From the NCBI RefSeq assembly GCF_014750685.1, contig NZ_JAAXGE010000013.1, forward strand, positions 1 through 64,000: a stretch of 64,000 nt of DNA, written 5' to 3'. Each line of letters begins with the position of its first letter. The stretch's first letter is position 1. Below are positions 15,613 through 24,935 of this stretch, piece after piece. This DNA is from Bacteroides sp. GM023 (lineage in GTDB: Bacteria; Bacteroidota; Bacteroidia; Bacteroidales; Bacteroidaceae). The position numbers and the translations under genes are program-made. The notes beneath the pieces are model-generated. The model ran no database searches and was not told the origin of the DNA. It saw nothing but the letters and a program-made list of their open reading frames with translations.

Positions 15613-18054
15613 ATGAAAGTTATCATTATCGGAGGCGTTGCAGGCGGGGCTACCACTGCTGCCCGAATCAGACGAGTAGACGAGTCAGCAGAAATCATCC
15701 TTTTGGAAAAAGGAAAGTATATATCGTATGCCAATTGCGGCTTACCTTATTATATAGGTGGAGTCATCGAAGAGCGTGAAAAACTGTTCGTTCAGACTCC
15801 CGAAGCATTTTCGACACGTTTTCGCGTTGATGTCCGGACGGAGAATGAAGTGATTTTTATCGACCGGAAAAGAAAGACGGTCACTGTGAGACAAAGTAGT
15901 GAGGATACATATGAAGAAAGTTATGATAAGCTCCTAATATCGACCGGGGCTTCCCCTGTACGTCCGCCCCTGCCGGGAATAGACCTGAGCGGAATCTTCA
16001 CTTTGAGAAATGTGGCGGATACGGACAGAATCAAAGAATATATAAACAGCCATGCGCCACGGAGAGCGGTGGTGGTAGGAGCCGGATTTATCGGGCTGGA
16101 GATGGCGGAGAATTTACACGCACAGGGGGCGAAGGTATCGATTGTGGAAATGGGTAATCAGGTGATGGCTCCCATCGACTTTTCAATGGCTTCACTGGTG
16201 CATCAGCATTTGATGGACAAGGGAGTCAATCTGTATTTGGAGCAGGCAGTGGCTTCTTTCGAGCGGGATGGAAAAGGGTTGAAGGTTACTTTTAAGAACG
16301 GTCAGTCCATTGCTGCCGATATTGTTATTTTATCTATCGGTGTACGGCCTGAAACAAACCTGGCACGGGCTGCCGAACTGACTATCGGCCCAGCCGGCGG
16401 TATTGCCGTAAACGATTATTTGCAGACGTCCGATGAATCTATTTATGCTATCGGTGACGCGATTGAATATCGCCATCCGATTACCGGAAAGCCCTGGCTT
16501 AACTATCTTGCCGGACCTGCCAACCGTCAGGGACGTATTGCCGCTGATAATATACTGGGAGCGAAGATTTCTTATGAAGGTTCTATCGGTACTTCCATCG
16601 CAAAGGTTTTCGATATGACGGTGGCTTCTACCGGATTACCCGGAAAGCGGTTGCGGGTGGAAGGGATTGATTATATGTCGTCTACCATTCATCCGTCTTC
16701 CCACGCCGGATATTACCCGGATGCCATGCCGATGAGTATTAAAATTACTTTCGACAAACAGACGGGACGATTGTATGGCGGACAAATAGTCGGTTATGAC
16801 GGGGTTGACAAACGGATTGACGAACTGGCGCTTGTCATCAAGCACGAGGGAACGATTTACGACCTGATGAAAGTGGAGCAGGCTTACGCGCCGCCGTTCT
16901 CATCTGCCAAAGACCCGGTAGCTATTGCGGGATATGTGGCCGAGGATATTATCACCGGTAAAACGAATCCGGTCTATTGGAGAGAGTTGCGGGATATTGA
17001 GATGGAAAACAAATTCCTGCTGGATGTCCGCACTTCGGATGAATTTGCTTTAGGTACTTTGCCGGGTGCGGTGAATATTCCGCTGGATGAGCTGCGAGAC
17101 CGGCTGACGGAACTGCCGAAAGACCGGATGATTTATACTTTCTGCGCGGTCGGAGTACGGGGATATCTTGCTTACCGCATCTTGACACAACACGGATTCG
17201 AGAAGGTACGTAATCTTTCGGGCGGGCTCAAGACGTATCGTGCTGCCACTGCTCCTATTATTATACACGAAGATAATGGTAGCGAAATGGAAGAAGCCGC
17301 CGCTTCTACCGCTCCCATCGCAGCCGCCAAAACAATTCGGGTGGATGCCTGCGGATTGCAATGTCCCGGCCCGATTCTGAAAATGAAGAAAACAATGGAC
17401 GGACTGGCTTCGGGCGAACGGGTGGAAATTACGGCAACCGACCCGGGATTCCCGCGCGACGCCGCCGCATGGTGCAGTTCGACTGGTAATCAACTGATTT
17501 CAAAAGAGGCATCCGGAGGAAAATCTGTCGTTATTATAGAAAAAGGAGAACCAAAATCATGTAATATTGTTACTTCTTGTGAGGGCAAAGGAAAAACTTT
17601 TATCATGTTCAGTGATGATTTGGATAAAGCTTTAGCTACCTTTGTACTCGCTAACGGCGCAGCAGCCACGGGACAGAAAGTTACAATCTTCTTTACCTTT
17701 TGGGGATTGAACGTTATCAAGAAGTTGCAAAAGCCGAAAGTGGAAAAAGATATTTTTGGAAAAATGTTTGGTATGATGCTGCCGTCAAGCTCTAAGAAGC
17801 TAAAACTTTCGAAAATGAGCATGGGCGGAATAGGTGGAAAAATGATGCGGTATATCATGCAGGAGAAGGGAATCGACTCACTTGAATCACTGCGTCAGCA
17901 AGCCTTGGAAAACGGAGTCGAGTTTATTGCTTGCCAAATGTCAATGGACGTGATGGGAGTAAAACAAGAAGAACTCCTGGACGAGGTGACCATCGGCGGT
18001 GTTGCAACGTATATGGAACGAGCGGATAATGCCAACGTTAATCTGTTTATTTAA
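15613..18054 (+). CDS. four-domain sulfur-transfer flavoprotein (CoA-disulfide-reductase-like, rhodanese, TusA, DsrE)
   Basis: The 813-residue protein joins four domains. Residues 1-450 are a pyridine-nucleotide disulfide oxidoreductase with GGVAGG (7-12), redox Cys42 in YANCGLPY as in CoA-disulfide/persulfide reductases, a second GAGFIGLEMA dinucleotide fold (156-165) and a SIYAIGDA FAD motif (276-283). Residues 460-545 are a rhodanese with active Cys511 in CAVGVR. Residues 574-640 are TusA/SirA-like with CPGP (584-587). Residues 660-813 are DsrE-like with Cys775 in IACQMS. The set of persulfide-carrying cysteines suggests an NAD(P)H-dependent persulfide or CoA-disulfide reductase that relays sulfane sulfur within one chain. 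A MarR regulator follows 34 bp downstream. Confidence 0.92.
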   Translation: MKVIIIGGVAGGATTAARIRRVDESAEIILLEKGKYISYANCGLPYYIGGVIEEREKLFVQTPEAFSTRFRVDVRTENEVIFIDRKRKTVTVRQSSEDTYEESYDKLLISTGASPVRPPLPGIDLSGIFTLRNVADTDRIKEYINSHAPRRAVVVGAGFIGLEMAENLHAQGAKVSIVEMGNQVMAPIDFSMASLVHQHLMDKGVNLYLEQAVASFERDGKGLKVTFKNGQSIAADIVILSIGVRPETNLARAAELTIGPAGGIAVNDYLQTSDESIYAIGDAIEYRHPITGKPWLNYLAGPANRQGRIAADNILGAKISYEGSIGTSIAKVFDMTVASTGLPGKRLRVEGIDYMSSTIHPSSHAGYYPDAMPMSIKITFDKQTGRLYGGQIVGYDGVDKRIDELALVIKHEGTIYDLMKVEQAYAPPFSSAKDPVAIAGYVAEDIITGKTNPVYWRELRDIEMENKFLLDVRTSDEFALGTLPGAVNIPLDELRDRLTELPKDRMIYTFCAVGVRGYLAYRILTQHGFEKVRNLSGGLKTYRAATAPIIIHEDNGSEMEEAAASTAPIAAAKTIRVDACGLQCPGPILKMKKTMDGLASGERVEITATDPGFPRDAAAWCSSTGNQLISKEASGGKSVVIIEKGEPKSCNIVTSCEGKGKTFIMFSDDLDKALATFVLANGAAATGQKVTIFFTFWGLNVIKKLQKPKVEKDIFGKMFGMMLPSSSKKLKLSKMSMGGIGGKMMRYIMQEKGIDSLESLRQQALENGVEFIACQMSMDVMGVKQEELLDEVTIGGVATYMERADNANVNLFI

Positions 18055-18088
18055 CGGAAGTAACTAATAAAATATATTCAAATAAGAT

Positions 18089-18439
18089 ATGAAAACAATA
18101 TGTGCAATGCGTGATGTGTTCAGAGCCATGACAAGCTTTGAATCTGCATTTGAAAAAGTCTATCAGATAACGTTGAATGAGGCTATGATATTGTGTACTC
18201 TCAAGTGCTCTTCGGAGAGAATGACGGCTACCAACCTGTCAAAACAAACGGACTTGAGCCCATCGCATACATCGAAAATGCTCCGGATACTGGAAGAAAA
18301 AGGGTTAATCATCAGAACCCTCGGAAATGAAGACCGCCGTCAAATGTATTTTCATCTGTCCCCGACAGGGAAACAACGGGTGAATGAACTGGAACTTGAC
18401 AAAGTGGAGATACCGGAATTATTAAAACCTCTGTTTTAA
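18089..18439 (+). CDS. MarR-family regulator
   Basis: The 116-residue protein has a winged helix-turn-helix (about 35-100) with the MarR pattern: TNLSKQTDLSPSHTSKMLRILEEKGLI as the HTH and RxxxxEDRRQMYFHLSPTGK as the wing. It is shorter than most MarR proteins, mainly at the C-terminus. It lies 34 bp after the sulfur-transfer gene and probably forms an operon with it, so it may sense oxidised thiols or persulfides. Cys6, Cys32 and Cys36 are candidate sensing residues. The ligand is inferred from context only. Confidence 0.82.
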   Translation: MKTICAMRDVFRAMTSFESAFEKVYQITLNEAMILCTLKCSSERMTATNLSKQTDLSPSHTSKMLRILEEKGLIIRTLGNEDRRQMYFHLSPTGKQRVNELELDKVEIPELLKPLF

Positions 18440-18478
18440 AAAACGGATTTTCAACTTATTTTCTGTAAAACAATAAAC

Positions 18479-18522
18479 GGTGAGCAATCGGCCTGATGAT
18501 GGGGAGATTGCTCACCTTTTTT
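18479..18522 (+). terminator. terminator of the sulfur-transfer/MarR operon
   Basis: GGTGAGCAATC pairs perfectly with GATTGCTCACC over 11 bp and is followed by TTTTTT. Confidence 0.85.
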
Positions 18523-18665
18523 GATGGAAGCCGCGAAAAGAAAGATGTTAATTTTCCGGCAAAATAATTTTTCAGGCGAACCTTTTTATTTTTTTCTTGT
18601 TGTTTGTAGCAAAAGCCCCAAGGTACCAGGGCATGATTTTTATATAACCTAAACATTATAAAGAT

Positions 18666-19301
18666 ATGAAGAAATTAATTCCTATTTTATTGGCGGTCTT
18701 TGCACTCGCTTCTTGCGAAAAAGACCCGGACATGGGTAAGCTGGATGACAATTATCTGGTATACACTAACTACGACAAGAAAGCTGACTTCAAAGTTCCT
18801 ACATTCTATCTGGCTCCACAGATTCTGGTTATCAACGATACCAAGGAACTGGAGTATCTCGAAGGAGAAGGCGCTGAACAAATTTTGGCTGCTTACACAG
18901 AAAACATGGAAGCCAGAGGTTATACAGCTGCTGCTGACAAAGAAAGTGCAGACCTTGGTATTCAAGTGAGCTACATTGCAAGTACTTATTATTTCACCAG
19001 TTATGCTCAACCTGAATGGTGGTGGGGTTATCCCGGTTACTGGGGTCCTGGCTATTGGGGCGGAAACTGGGGTGGCGGATGGTACTACCCGTATGCTGTG
19101 ACTTACAGTTATAGTACCAACTCATTCCTGACAGAAATGATAGACCTGAAAGCAGAACAAGGTGCAAGTGCCAAACTGCCTGTTGTATGGACAAGCTATC
19201 TGACCGGATTCGAAACTGGCTCCAAAGCTATCAACCGCACACTCGCAGTGGAAGCTGTCAACCAGTCATTCGTTCAGTCACCTTATCTTACTAACAAATA
19301 A
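18666..19301 (+). CDS. DUF4136 lipoprotein
   Basis: The 211-residue protein has a lipoprotein signal (lipobox ALASC, Cys17). Residues about 25-205 follow the DUF4136 pattern: a YTNYDKKADFKVPTFYL strand, an RGYTAAADKESADLGIQVSY segment, and a terminal INRTLAVEAVNQSF helix. A Trp/Gly/Tyr-rich insert around 117-142 (WWWGYPGYWGPGYWGG) is common in Bacteroides members of this family. Function is unknown. It is followed after 15 bp by a beta-barrel gene, so the two are likely co-transcribed envelope proteins. Confidence 0.85.
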   Translation: MKKLIPILLAVFALASCEKDPDMGKLDDNYLVYTNYDKKADFKVPTFYLAPQILVINDTKELEYLEGEGAEQILAAYTENMEARGYTAAADKESADLGIQVSYIASTYYFTSYAQPEWWWGYPGYWGPGYWGGNWGGGWYYPYAVTYSYSTNSFLTEMIDLKAEQGASAKLPVVWTSYLTGFETGSKAINRTLAVEAVNQSFVQSPYLTNK

Positions 19302-19316
19302 ACAACTACAACTGTT

Positions 19317-19943
19317 ATGAAAACAAGAAAAAATATATACTTCAAGGTAGTAGCCTTGGCGGCTATTGCCATCGCCTTCGCCATGCCGGCTAAGGCACAG
19401 TTATCCGACAATGGTTATGCCAATATTGACTGGCAATTCAATGCCCCGCTAGGCAATCACTTCGCTGACAAAGCCAGCGGTTGGGGTATGAACTTCGAAG
19501 GTGGTTATTTTGTGACTCCTAACCTGGGTTTGGGACTCTTCCTAAACTATCACTCTAACCACGAATATGTAGGTCGCGAAACATTCAACCTGGGTGCCGG
19601 CGAGGTGACTACCGACCAGCAACACACTATGTTCCAGTTGCCTTTCGGTGCTGCTGCACGTTACCAATGGAACCGTGGCGGTTCTGTACAGCCTTACGTC
19701 AGTGCAAAGTTGGGTGCTGAATATGCTAAAATCCGTTCTAACTTCAATATGCTTGAAGCAAGAGATAACAGCTGGGGCTTCTATGCTTCTCCTGAAATAG
19801 GTGTCAATGTATTCCCTTGGGTATACGGACCGGGCTTACACTTTGCTTTGTACTACAGCTATGGTACCAACAAGGCTGATGTACTGCATTACAGTGTAGA
19901 TGGTTTGAGCAACTTCGGCTTCCGCCTGGGTGTATCCTTCTAA
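19317..19943 (+). CDS. small outer-membrane beta-barrel protein
   Basis: The 208-residue protein has a signal peptide (cut after AMPAKAQ, about residue 28). The mature part is a series of amphipathic strands ending in FGFRLGVSF, the terminal aromatic signature of outer-membrane barrels; size and pattern fit the OmpW/OmpX-like porin-family fold (eight strands). Ligand and function are unknown. It is the second gene after the DUF4136 lipoprotein and is followed by a strong terminator. Confidence 0.8.
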   Translation: MKTRKNIYFKVVALAAIAIAFAMPAKAQLSDNGYANIDWQFNAPLGNHFADKASGWGMNFEGGYFVTPNLGLGLFLNYHSNHEYVGRETFNLGAGEVTTDQQHTMFQLPFGAAARYQWNRGGSVQPYVSAKLGAEYAKIRSNFNMLEARDNSWGFYASPEIGVNVFPWVYGPGLHFALYYSYGTNKADVLHYSVDGLSNFGFRLGVSF

Positions 19944-19984
19944 AAAAGAATTGCAACTATCAGAATATTACGTTAATAATAAAA

Positions 19985-20033
19985 AAAGTAAAAGGTGTCT
20001 TTTTAATATAGCCACCTTTTACTTTCTTTTTTT
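19985..20033 (+). terminator. terminator after the beta-barrel gene
   Basis: A perfect 13-bp stem (AAAGTAAAAGGTG at 19985-19997 with CACCTTTTACTTT at 20013-20025) is followed by CTTTTTTT. Confidence 0.85.
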
Positions 20034-20034
20034 A

Positions 20035-20101
20035 GGCACGGATTACACGGATAACACGGTTTTTAATTAATTGAAACCGTGAAATCCGTGTAATCCGTGC
20101 C
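20035..20101. repeat. long hairpin repeat GGCACGGATTACACGGAT
   Basis: The 18-bp outer arms (20035-20052 and 20084-20101) are perfectly complementary, and inner arms CACGGTTT/AAACCGTG extend the stem past an AA/AA bulge. It lies between convergent genes and is followed on the right by TATTTTTCC. Each arm holds an internal near-repeat (ATTACACGGAT), a pattern I recall from Bacteroides intergenic repeats. Confidence 0.8.
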
Positions 20102-20129
20102 TATTTTTCCTTGCTTATTTCTTCTTTGC

Positions 20130-23100
20130 CTATTTCTTCCTCATCGCACCGTAGATTGCTTCCTGTATCCGTTCACGAATATGCAGTTGGTTCAGCTTGC
20201 GGTTGGTGACATTGGGATAAATACGGTTACTCAAAAAGACATAGACTAAGTCGTTCACCGGGTCTACCCAGGCACATGTACCAGTGAATCCGGTATGTCC
20301 GTACACCTCGGCAGGTACGCCGGAAGCGCAGTTTCCCTTCTTCGAATCTTCCATGTCCGGTTTATCAAAGCCCAGTCCCCGCCGGCTTATCTTGGAAACT
20401 TCCGTTGTGAATAGATTACAGGTTTCTTTGCTCAAATAGCGTTGACCGTCTATCTCTCCGCCATTCAACAACATCTGATAGACACGTGCCACTTCACGAG
20501 CGGTTGAGAAAAGTCCGGCATTTCCGGCAAGTCCGCCGAAGAAAGCGGAAGCCTCATCATGTACATATCCTTGCAAAGTCTCTTTCCGCAAGAAGCGGTC
20601 TTTGTTGGATGGCACGATTTCTGATTTGGCAAAACGGCGCAAAGGCAGGTAACCTGTACGTTCCAAGCCCATCGGTTCATAAAACTCACGTTGCAAATAG
20701 GCTTCCATTGGCATTCCCGCCAGCTGTTCCACCAACATTCCCAACAGGATAAAGCCTATATCACTATATACGTAGCGTTTCTGCTTCAACGGAGCTTCCA
20801 CTATTTTCTCTTCTATCACTTTCCGGAAAGAGCGGTTCAGCCACAGGCTGTCGCAAATCTGAATGGTATAATCTCCGGTCTTGACAGGGGATATATATTC
20901 GCTTTTAAACTTGAATTTCGGATTAGCCCAGGTAGTCGTTCCAATCTGTACCGGATGGTGCGCGTCTTTGCGGGCACTGAAAAGTCTTCCGTCATAACTA
21001 TCTTTATCAATAGTCTCTTGATAGAAAGGAAGCCAGGACGGCAAGCCGGACTGGTGGTACAGTATCTCCTGAATCGTTATATCTTTCTTATCCGTGCGTT
21101 GCAGGAACGGCAGATAATCGGAAATCTTATCAGTCAGATTGAAACGTCCCTTATCGTAGAGTTTCATGACGGCAAGCAAAGTACCCGTTGTCTTGGAAAG
21201 GGAAGCCAAGTCATAGATATTCGTGGATTCGACACGGGGACTTCCTTTTCCTGTATAAGTACCAAAGGATTTATCAAACATGATATGTCCGTTTTTCAGC
21301 ACGACCACCTGGCAACCGGGATAGGCTCCTTGCTGAATGCCGTCTAACGCAATGGTATCAATCTTTTTAAGAAGAGCGGATGAAAGTCCGTATTCTTCCG
21401 GGATAAAGTGCAAAGGAGTTTTCGGCGTGATGGTCACTCCGGCGCCTGTCGGGAATAATCCGCCCACGCTTGCTGATAATCGTCCGTCCGCGGTGGCTTT
21501 GGCAAATAAAATATCTGCCACTTGACGTTGCACATCGCTAGTATGGCTATGTCCCAGCACTACGGCAGAAGCATGAGACACCGCACGGTGAATCTGCAAC
21601 ATCATTTTGCCGGGAGTGAAGAACAGGTAGATAGCCGGACTTTCAGGAGCAAACTTAGTAAAGAACGAATGATAAGGAGCCAACCGTTGTTCGCTGACGG
21701 CTACAACAATTCGTTTATAGGTAGCCAATGAATCACGCAATCGCTGATTTTCTTCTTCGGTCTGATTGGGACGAAGACGGAAACGTGTCAGAGAGGTATA
21801 GCGGGACATTTGCTTGGTTAATATCTCCGTTTCTCCGGGTTTTCCAACTTCGAGCAAAGCAATCGTTTGCTCTTTATCCGCATGCAGGGGAAGGATGTGA
21901 TTTTTATTATTCAGGACAGTGATGGCGGCGAGATTCAGCCGGCGAATTAAATCGCGTGTCTGCGGGCTGTTGATTCGCTGTTCCAAACCGGATAATTGTA
22001 TGTGCGGCTTTTTCTTGAGTCCTAATACATATTTATAGGTCAAGACTTTGCGGCATTTGTTTTCAATATCTTCTTTGGTCAGTTCTCCTTTTTCAACCGC
22101 TTCCAGCACAGCCGGGATTTCTTCTTTCAGATTGCGGGGAGCGAGTACCATGTCATTACCGGCTTTCAGTGCTTGCAGGCTGACATAACCATTGCCCGAT
22201 ACGCCTTTCATCGCAAGTGCATCGGTGAATATCAGTCCTTTGAAAGCTAACTCGTCTGTCAGCAAATCGTAGACGACATTGCGGGATAAAGAAGAAGGAA
22301 GTCCGCCTATCGGTTCTATCACCGGAACTTGCAGATGTCCTACCATCATGCCGCCCAATCCGGCACGAATTGCTTTTTTAAAGGGATAAAGTTCCACGCT
22401 GTCCAGGCGTTCGCGAGTGAAAGGAAGCACCGGAAGCGCTTTATGCGAGTCGACATCAGTGTCGCCATGACCGGGAAAATGTTTGCATACGGATAATACT
22501 CCCCCACCTTCCAGGCCGGAAGCGTAAGCGATTACTTTGTCTGCTACCTGTATCGGGTCTTCTCCGAAAGAACGGGTGTTGATAACCGGATTCTTGGGAT
22601 TGATGTTCACATCCGCCACCGGAGCAAAATTGACCTGTACGCCAATCTGCCGGCATTGACGGGCTACTTCGCTCCCGTATTCATAAATCAGTTGATTGTC
22701 ACGGATGCATCCCAGCACCATATTTCGCGGGAAAACAGGTGTGCCGCGCAAACGCATCGCCAGTCCCCATTCTCCGTCGAAGGTTATCATAACAGGTACT
22801 TTCGCCTGTTTCTGTGCCCGGTTTGTCAAGTCGACCTGGGTTTGCATTTTCCCACCGGAGAAGAGAAGTCCGCCTACTTTGTAGGTATCGACGGCTTCGC
22901 GCAGCAGTTCCAGGTTTCGCTTGGTATCTACGGGAGCAATGGTGTAGATAAATAACTGACCTACCTTTTCTTTAAAGGAGAGTTTATCCAATATCGAATC
23001 CACCCAGTGCCGGCAATCCTTATCCTGGAGAGCTTTGTACACTAACAGTGGTTCGACAGTAGCAGTATTCTGCGCCGAACTTGTGACCTGTCCGGCAGAG

Positions 23101-23141
23101 AAAAGAAATAAAATCGCTAAAATTGAGGGAATTATCTTCAT
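20130..23141 (-). CDS. GH3 beta-N-acetylhexosaminidase/serine hydrolase (beta-lactamase) fusion
   Basis: The 1003-residue secreted protein has a signal peptide (about 1-23). Residues about 45-400 are a GH3 domain of the NagZ type: KHFPGHGDTDVDSH (220-233) carries the Asp-His general acid pair, and Asp307 in FTDALAMKG is the likely nucleophile. Residues about 590-1000 are a class C beta-lactamase-like hydrolase with SLSK (Ser647, Lys650), YSD (792-794) and HTG (949-951). The GH3 part probably releases N-acetylglucosamine from muropeptides or glycans; the hydrolase part may be a D-Ala peptidase or esterase acting on the same material. Its start overlaps the stop of the preceding phosphoesterase gene by ATGA, indicating translational coupling. 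Confidence 0.9.
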   Translation of the reverse strand: MKIIPSILAILFLFSAGQVTSSAQNTATVEPLLVYKALQDKDCRHWVDSILDKLSFKEKVGQLFIYTIAPVDTKRNLELLREAVDTYKVGGLLFSGGKMQTQVDLTNRAQKQAKVPVMITFDGEWGLAMRLRGTPVFPRNMVLGCIRDNQLIYEYGSEVARQCRQIGVQVNFAPVADVNINPKNPVINTRSFGEDPIQVADKVIAYASGLEGGGVLSVCKHFPGHGDTDVDSHKALPVLPFTRERLDSVELYPFKKAIRAGLGGMMVGHLQVPVIEPIGGLPSSLSRNVVYDLLTDELAFKGLIFTDALAMKGVSGNGYVSLQALKAGNDMVLAPRNLKEEIPAVLEAVEKGELTKEDIENKCRKVLTYKYVLGLKKKPHIQLSGLEQRINSPQTRDLIRRLNLAAITVLNNKNHILPLHADKEQTIALLEVGKPGETEILTKQMSRYTSLTRFRLRPNQTEEENQRLRDSLATYKRIVVAVSEQRLAPYHSFFTKFAPESPAIYLFFTPGKMMLQIHRAVSHASAVVLGHSHTSDVQRQVADILFAKATADGRLSASVGGLFPTGAGVTITPKTPLHFIPEEYGLSSALLKKIDTIALDGIQQGAYPGCQVVVLKNGHIMFDKSFGTYTGKGSPRVESTNIYDLASLSKTTGTLLAVMKLYDKGRFNLTDKISDYLPFLQRTDKKDITIQEILYHQSGLPSWLPFYQETIDKDSYDGRLFSARKDAHHPVQIGTTTWANPKFKFKSEYISPVKTGDYTIQICDSLWLNRSFRKVIEEKIVEAPLKQKRYVYSDIGFILLGMLVEQLAGMPMEAYLQREFYEPMGLERTGYLPLRRFAKSEIVPSNKDRFLRKETLQGYVHDEASAFFGGLAGNAGLFSTAREVARVYQMLLNGGEIDGQRYLSKETCNLFTTEVSKISRRGLGFDKPDMEDSKKGNCASGVPAEVYGHTGFTGTCAWVDPVNDLVYVFLSNRIYPNVTNRKLNQLHIRERIQEAIYGAMRKK

Positions 23142-23974
23142 TTACGTTTCAAAGTCAAGTTGAGACGGCCTACACGCACACCGCTTTTTCCAGTATGCAT
23201 GACGGGTACTTCCTTGCCGTCCATATTCAAATAAGTTTTCGGTCCTTTCATAAAGGTATGTGAGTGTCCGCCCAGAATCACGTCGATATTGCGTGTTTTC
23301 GCAACCAGGCGCTCGTCCATCTGAATACCCAAATGGGACAGGCATACTATCAGGTCGCATCCTTTCTTCTTCAGCAGGGCGGCTATTTCATTCGATACTT
23401 CGATTGGGTTTTCATAAACGACGCCTTCGCATTTATTTGCCTGAATCAGACCTTCCGGTTTGGCTCCCAGTCCGAATACGCCAATCTTCAAGCCGTATCT
23501 TTCAAGGATTACGTAAGGCTTTACAATGTCTTTCAAGGGAGTGGCGTCCAGGTTGTAGTTGGCACAAACGACCGGAAACTTCGCCATTTTGAAAAGGCGT
23601 GCCATATTATCCATGCCGAAATCAAATTCATGGTTGCCGATGGTCATGGCTTCGTAGCCCATTTCATTCATTAATTTCACTTCTACTTCTCCCTGGAACA
23701 TATTATAATAAGGTGTACCTTGGGAAATATCTCCGCAATCGAACAACAAGACATTCTTATGCTCTTTGCGGAACTGGTCGAGGAAAGTAGCCCGGCGGAC
23801 AAAACCGCCTTCATCGTAGTTGCGGTCACCTTTTTGGTTGATAGGTTCGATGCGGCTATGTACGTCGCTGGTCTGTAAAAGTATAAGTTCTTTGGTATCC
23901 TGCGCAAATAGAGAAAAAGCGAAGCTCAATGCAAGGCATAGCAGGAATGATATTTGAATTCTTTTCATATTCAA
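23138..23974 (-). CDS. 5'-nucleotidase/UshA-like metallophosphatase, N-terminal domain only
   Basis: The 278-residue protein has a signal peptide (cut near FSLFAQ). It has the metallophosphatase motifs TSDVHSR (Asp-x-His), DCGD, GNHEFDFG (Asn-His-Glu) and GGHSHT, so the dinuclear metal site is complete. UshA-type enzymes normally carry a C-terminal substrate-binding domain in the same chain, which is absent here and encoded by the preceding gene (23994-24779). A minimal catalytic unit cutting nucleotides or sugar nucleotides in the periplasm is the best call. The gene overlaps the GH3 fusion by 4 bp. Confidence 0.88.
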   Translation of the reverse strand: MNMKRIQISFLLCLALSFAFSLFAQDTKELILLQTSDVHSRIEPINQKGDRNYDEGGFVRRATFLDQFRKEHKNVLLFDCGDISQGTPYYNMFQGEVEVKLMNEMGYEAMTIGNHEFDFGMDNMARLFKMAKFPVVCANYNLDATPLKDIVKPYVILERYGLKIGVFGLGAKPEGLIQANKCEGVVYENPIEVSNEIAALLKKKGCDLIVCLSHLGIQMDERLVAKTRNIDVILGGHSHTFMKGPKTYLNMDGKEVPVMHTGKSGVRVGRLNLTLKRK

Positions 23975-23993
23975 TGTTTTTAGATTCTCCTTT

Positions 23994-24779
23994 TTATTTT
24001 ATGGTAATGCGTCCATCCAGTTTGGAAGTAATCATTTTGCCTTCGGCAGTCTGTTTGCGGACATAGTCGAGGAATAATCCGCGCAGGGTAGCTCCGTCGG
24101 GACATTCACGTTTCTCCGCTTGCAGGAAAGCATCCATTCGCCCGTTGCCGTCTGCCAGGTAGTCGATAGTGGCTACCGTATAGAGCTGGTTGTCGTCTAC
24201 GGGTTTGCCGCCGATTGTTGCATTCAGCAGTTCTCCTTTCTTGGTTATTTCCAAACGGATACCGCTCACTCCTTCTCCGCGCAAAGAAGCAATCGCTTTA
24301 AAAAGTCGTTTCATGTCCGAGCCTTTCATCGTCAGGATGCAAAGGGAGTTCTCAAAAGGAAGTATTTCAAAGATTTCACTTACAGTGATTTCACCTTTCG
24401 GCAGGATATTACGCAATCCGCCCATATTCACCAGTCCCATATCGGCAGGTTTCCCCAATGTCGGTGCGGCAGCCTGCTGCAAGACACTTGCAACGAGATT
24501 GGAAAGCAGACTTTCAGGCCCACCCTTATCCATTTTCATTTCGCTGGTGCCGATGACTTCATACATCATCCCGTCAACTTTATCTTTATAAGGTTTCAAT
24601 ACCTCGGTAGTTCTTTTGTCGGGATTAGCGTCCCAGACAGAGTCAATCTTAATCATACTACCTTCTACTTTTGCCACTTGATAGTGAGCTGTAGCCTCTC
24701 GTGTTGTGCGGCAGGACGTGAACAGGATACCACCTGCCAATGATGCCACAATCAGATACTTTACATAAGTCTGTTTCAT
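23994..24779 (-). CDS. 5'-nucleotidase C-terminal-domain lipoprotein
   Basis: The 261-residue protein has a lipoprotein signal (lipobox FTSC, Cys about 23) and then a single 5'-nucleotidase C-terminal domain (about 50-250): ESLLSNLVASVL, GLVNMGGLRNILPKGEITVSEIFEILPFENSL and YTVATIDYLADGNGRMDAF are the typical substrate-binding segments. It has no metallophosphatase domain. It is first in the operon, 19 bp before the catalytic half, so the two products probably form a split UshA-like enzyme with the binding half fixed in a membrane. Pairing is inferred from gene order. Confidence 0.87.
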   Translation of the reverse strand: MKQTYVKYLIVASLAGGILFTSCRTTREATAHYQVAKVEGSMIKIDSVWDANPDKRTTEVLKPYKDKVDGMMYEVIGTSEMKMDKGGPESLLSNLVASVLQQAAAPTLGKPADMGLVNMGGLRNILPKGEITVSEIFEILPFENSLCILTMKGSDMKRLFKAIASLRGEGVSGIRLEITKKGELLNATIGGKPVDDNQLYTVATIDYLADGNGRMDAFLQAEKRECPDGATLRGLFLDYVRKQTAEGKMITSKLDGRITIK

Positions 24780-24802
24780 GTTCGCTATTTTTATATATGC
24801 GA

Positions 24803-24810
24803 CAAATATA
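24803..24810 (-). promoter_or_regulatory. -7 element for the split nucleotidase operon
   Basis: TATATTTG on the minus strand lies 24 bp before ATG 24779. No TTTG is at the expected -33 distance. Confidence 0.45.
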
Positions 24811-24819
24811 CAAAAAACA

Positions 24820-24851
24820 TTTGGCTATCTGCTAAATAATTCGTTACTTTG
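24820..24851 (+). promoter_or_regulatory. rplS promoter
   Basis: TTTG (24820-24823) and TTACTTTG (24844-24851, one mismatch to TAnnTTTG) are 20 bp apart, giving a leader of about 75 nt before ATG 24936. Confidence 0.6.
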
Positions 24852-24935
24852 CACCGCTTTCGCGCAATCGCTGTCAAGAGACGAGATACTTGGTATGTTG
24901 CGTTGTAACGATGAAACAATTTAATAATAACAACA

